A program made the translations under genes and the position numbers. The notes under the pieces were generated by a model, which was given only the letters and a program-made list of their open reading frames with translations, had not been told where the DNA came from and searched no databases. From Roseovarius confluentis (GTDB lineage Bacteria; Pseudomonadota; Alphaproteobacteria; Rhodobacterales; Rhodobacteraceae), in assembly GCF_002917925.1 (NCBI RefSeq), contig NZ_PPFE01000004.1, forward strand, positions 62,001-126,000: a DNA stretch of 64,000 bases, given 5' to 3'. This document shows, piece after piece, positions 62,632-64,000 of the stretch; positions within the stretch are counted from its first letter, which is position 1; the number at the start of each line of letters is the position of its first letter.

Positions 62632-64000
62632 GTAGGCAGATCCAGCTTCGGCACATCTCGCACGATCTTCATCGTTTCGAGGCTCACGGTGATCACGCGG
62701 CGGAAGAGATCGAGCGGATAGGCCGGGTCGCCCATGGTCTCGTTGGCGTAGTCGTTGGCGTCGTTGACGATGCCGCTGGCCTTGTCGGTCTTGACCACCT
62801 GGCGCTCCATCACCCATTCCAGCGCGGGCTTGCCGTTGACGACGTAGTCGTAGGCCTCCAGCGGGATGTCCGTCATGGTGATGTTGGCGTTGTAGATCAC
62901 CGTGGTCTTGTCCTTGTCGCGGGCCTTGCCGCCGAACTTCATCTTGGTGACGCGGTAGAAGGCCTTGGGGTCGCCCACGTTCCACAGCGCGGGCGTGCCC
63001 TGCTTGTAGGTGACGGGGTATGGCTCCACCGTCTCGTAGTTCACGTGTAGGTTGCCAAGGCGCCGGCCGGCGTCGGAGAAGGCGCGGAAGTCGGCGTATG
63101 TCTTCACCGCAGGGACGCGGGGCAGTTCCTTGGTCAGGTTGTCGGCGTAGCGGTCGCGGTAGTCGGGCGAATGCAGCAGGCCGTAGACGTAGTAGAAGAG
63201 ATCCTCCTTGGTGATCTCCTCGCCCGGATAGGCCGCCTGAAAATGCGCCAGCCCGGCATCGGTGATCGCGTCGCGGCGCTGAAGGCCGGAGGACTGGCCT
63301 TCGAAGAGGCCGCCCGGCTCCTCATCCTGCTGGTCGTAAAGGTAAAGGGGAACGCTTTGAATTCCGTCCCTGTCGGCGAAATGAATGCTGGGCACGACGT
63401 CTGACATGAGTGCCGTGAACTCACCTCTCCCGCCGGGGCCGGACATGCAGATGCATAGATTGTCCTCATGCGCTGTCGGAAAGTATCGCGGCATCAGGTA
63501 GCTGCTCCAGTTCAAGCTCTTGTGCTTGTAGACCCAAAGCTTCTGGAACGGCCGATACATTGCAGCCTGTATGACATCGTCATGGAAATCCATATTTCGA
63601 TGACGTTCGAAGGCCTTCAACGTTGCCTGGCACCATTTGAAATTCTTGCCATCGGTATCAGCCTTGTAGGAAGTGTCTGCTTCTCGGCGCGATACCTGAT
63701 CGTTGAAGAAATGAATCTGCCCCCGAACACGGTCCTCTAAAGATTTTTTCGATGCGTCATAAACCCAGACGTCGCGATTTGTTTTCAGCCCGGCGGAGTG
63801 GGTCTCAAATAGGCCAGCCTTGTCGCCATCCTTTGCAGAAAGCGGGGCGAACTTCTCGAAGTCCTCGGTGCGCTGTGACAGCCAGTCGTGATGCGCGTTG
63901 GGCTCAACTTCCACCCACCCGCTCGTATCCGAGATTCCTCGCACATTGCCGAAGTCGCGGATGATGGCCAGCTTCTGTTTTTGGTCAAGATAGTCACCGA
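62628..64000 (-). CDS. type ISP restriction-modification enzyme, C-terminal part (window edge)
   Basis: The frame is open to the right edge (at least 456 residues), so the gene starts outside the window. The visible part is the Type_ISP_C target-recognition region: YRPFQKLWVYKHKSLNWSSY, then ITDAGLAHFQAAYPGEEITKEDLFYYVYGLLHSPDYRDRYADNL in segments, and a C-terminal QGTPALWNVGDPKAFYRVTKMKFGG region. Whole enzymes of this type (LlaGI/LlaBIII) are single polypeptides with nuclease, helicase, methyltransferase and recognition domains and defend against phage. Lower GC than the core genes. Confidence 0.82.
   Translation of the reverse strand, partial: GDYLDQKQKLAIIRDFGNVRGISDTSGWVEVEPNAHHDWLSQRTEDFEKFAPLSAKDGDKAGLFETHSAGLKTNRDVWVYDASKKSLEDRVRGQIHFFNDQVSRREADTSYKADTDGKNFKWCQATLKAFERHRNMDFHDDVIQAAMYRPFQKLWVYKHKSLNWSSYLMPRYFPTAHEDNLCICMSGPGGRGEFTALMSDVVPSIHFADRDGIQSVPLYLYDQQDEEPGGLFEGQSSGLQRRDAITDAGLAHFQAAYPGEEITKEDLFYYVYGLLHSPDYRDRYADNLTKELPRVPAVKTYADFRAFSDAGRRLGNLHVNYETVEPYPVTYKQGTPALWNVGDPKAFYRVTKMKFGGKARDKDKTTVIYNANITMTDIPLEAYDYVVNGKPALEWVMERQVVKTDKASGIVNDANDYANETMGDPAYPLDLFRRVITVSLETMKIVRDVPKLDLPT

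Overview
The window is high-GC, gene-dense chromosomal DNA of an alphaproteobacterium. Its gene content points to the order Rhodobacterales, most likely the Roseobacter group. Supporting evidence includes TrcR (DUF1013), COQ9, Hint_2-domain proteins, a cobalt-type nitrile hydratase with a split beta subunit, and palindromic intergenic repeats of a kind common in this group. This placement is inferred from protein families; no rRNA or tRNA gene is present to confirm it.

Layout. 1-2442: the 3' part of a capsule export unit (kpsT, kpsE, start of kdsA), minus strand. 2653-4030: ArsR-type regulator plus ArsP-like permease. 4187-8260: asd, a DUF4139 protein, beta-carbonic anhydrase and a small unknown protein. 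8326-12372: a tightly overlapping operon (M17 aminopeptidase, NlpC/P60 peptidase, agmatinase-family ureohydrolase, methyltransferase). 12350-19877: MltB-type transglycosylase, WYL regulator, Ca/Na antiporter, RNase R, DUF2064 protein and dapE. 20175-22834: two Hint-domain genes, the second apparently catalytically dead. 22848-29430: dapD and housekeeping genes (threonine/serine dehydratase, LOG family, apt, LysE, mtnP). 29712-40644: YbiO-like MscS channel, universal stress protein, rlmN, rpsU, COQ9, a sialidase-like protein with a membrane partner, RNase T2, TrcR, an EamA transporter, recR and ybaB.

The most unusual region is 40805-46952: six consecutive minus-strand genes. Each joins a different short N-terminal domain to a nearly identical Hint (hedgehog/intein-type) autoprocessing domain. 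One member looks like a recombinant of its neighbours, so the array appears to be evolving by duplication and gene conversion.

47307-61847 returns to core genes: acnA, a DUF1223 protein, a HAD hydrolase, clpS, an RsmC-like methyltransferase, an SDR with an eroded active site, hemF, an LpxL-like acyltransferase, the nitrile hydratase operon, dnaX, a YpfJ-type metallopeptidase and a dual-specificity phosphatase. After 61848 the character changes. There are AT-rich palindromes and a candidate structured RNA. Then comes the end of a type ISP restriction-modification gene, translationally coupled to a secreted cysteine-rich coiled-coil protein. This looks like the edge of an accessory (defence) island.

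Short palindromic repeats with core GTGGGT-TTTC-ACCCAC recur at six or more intergenic sites from 35 kb onward.
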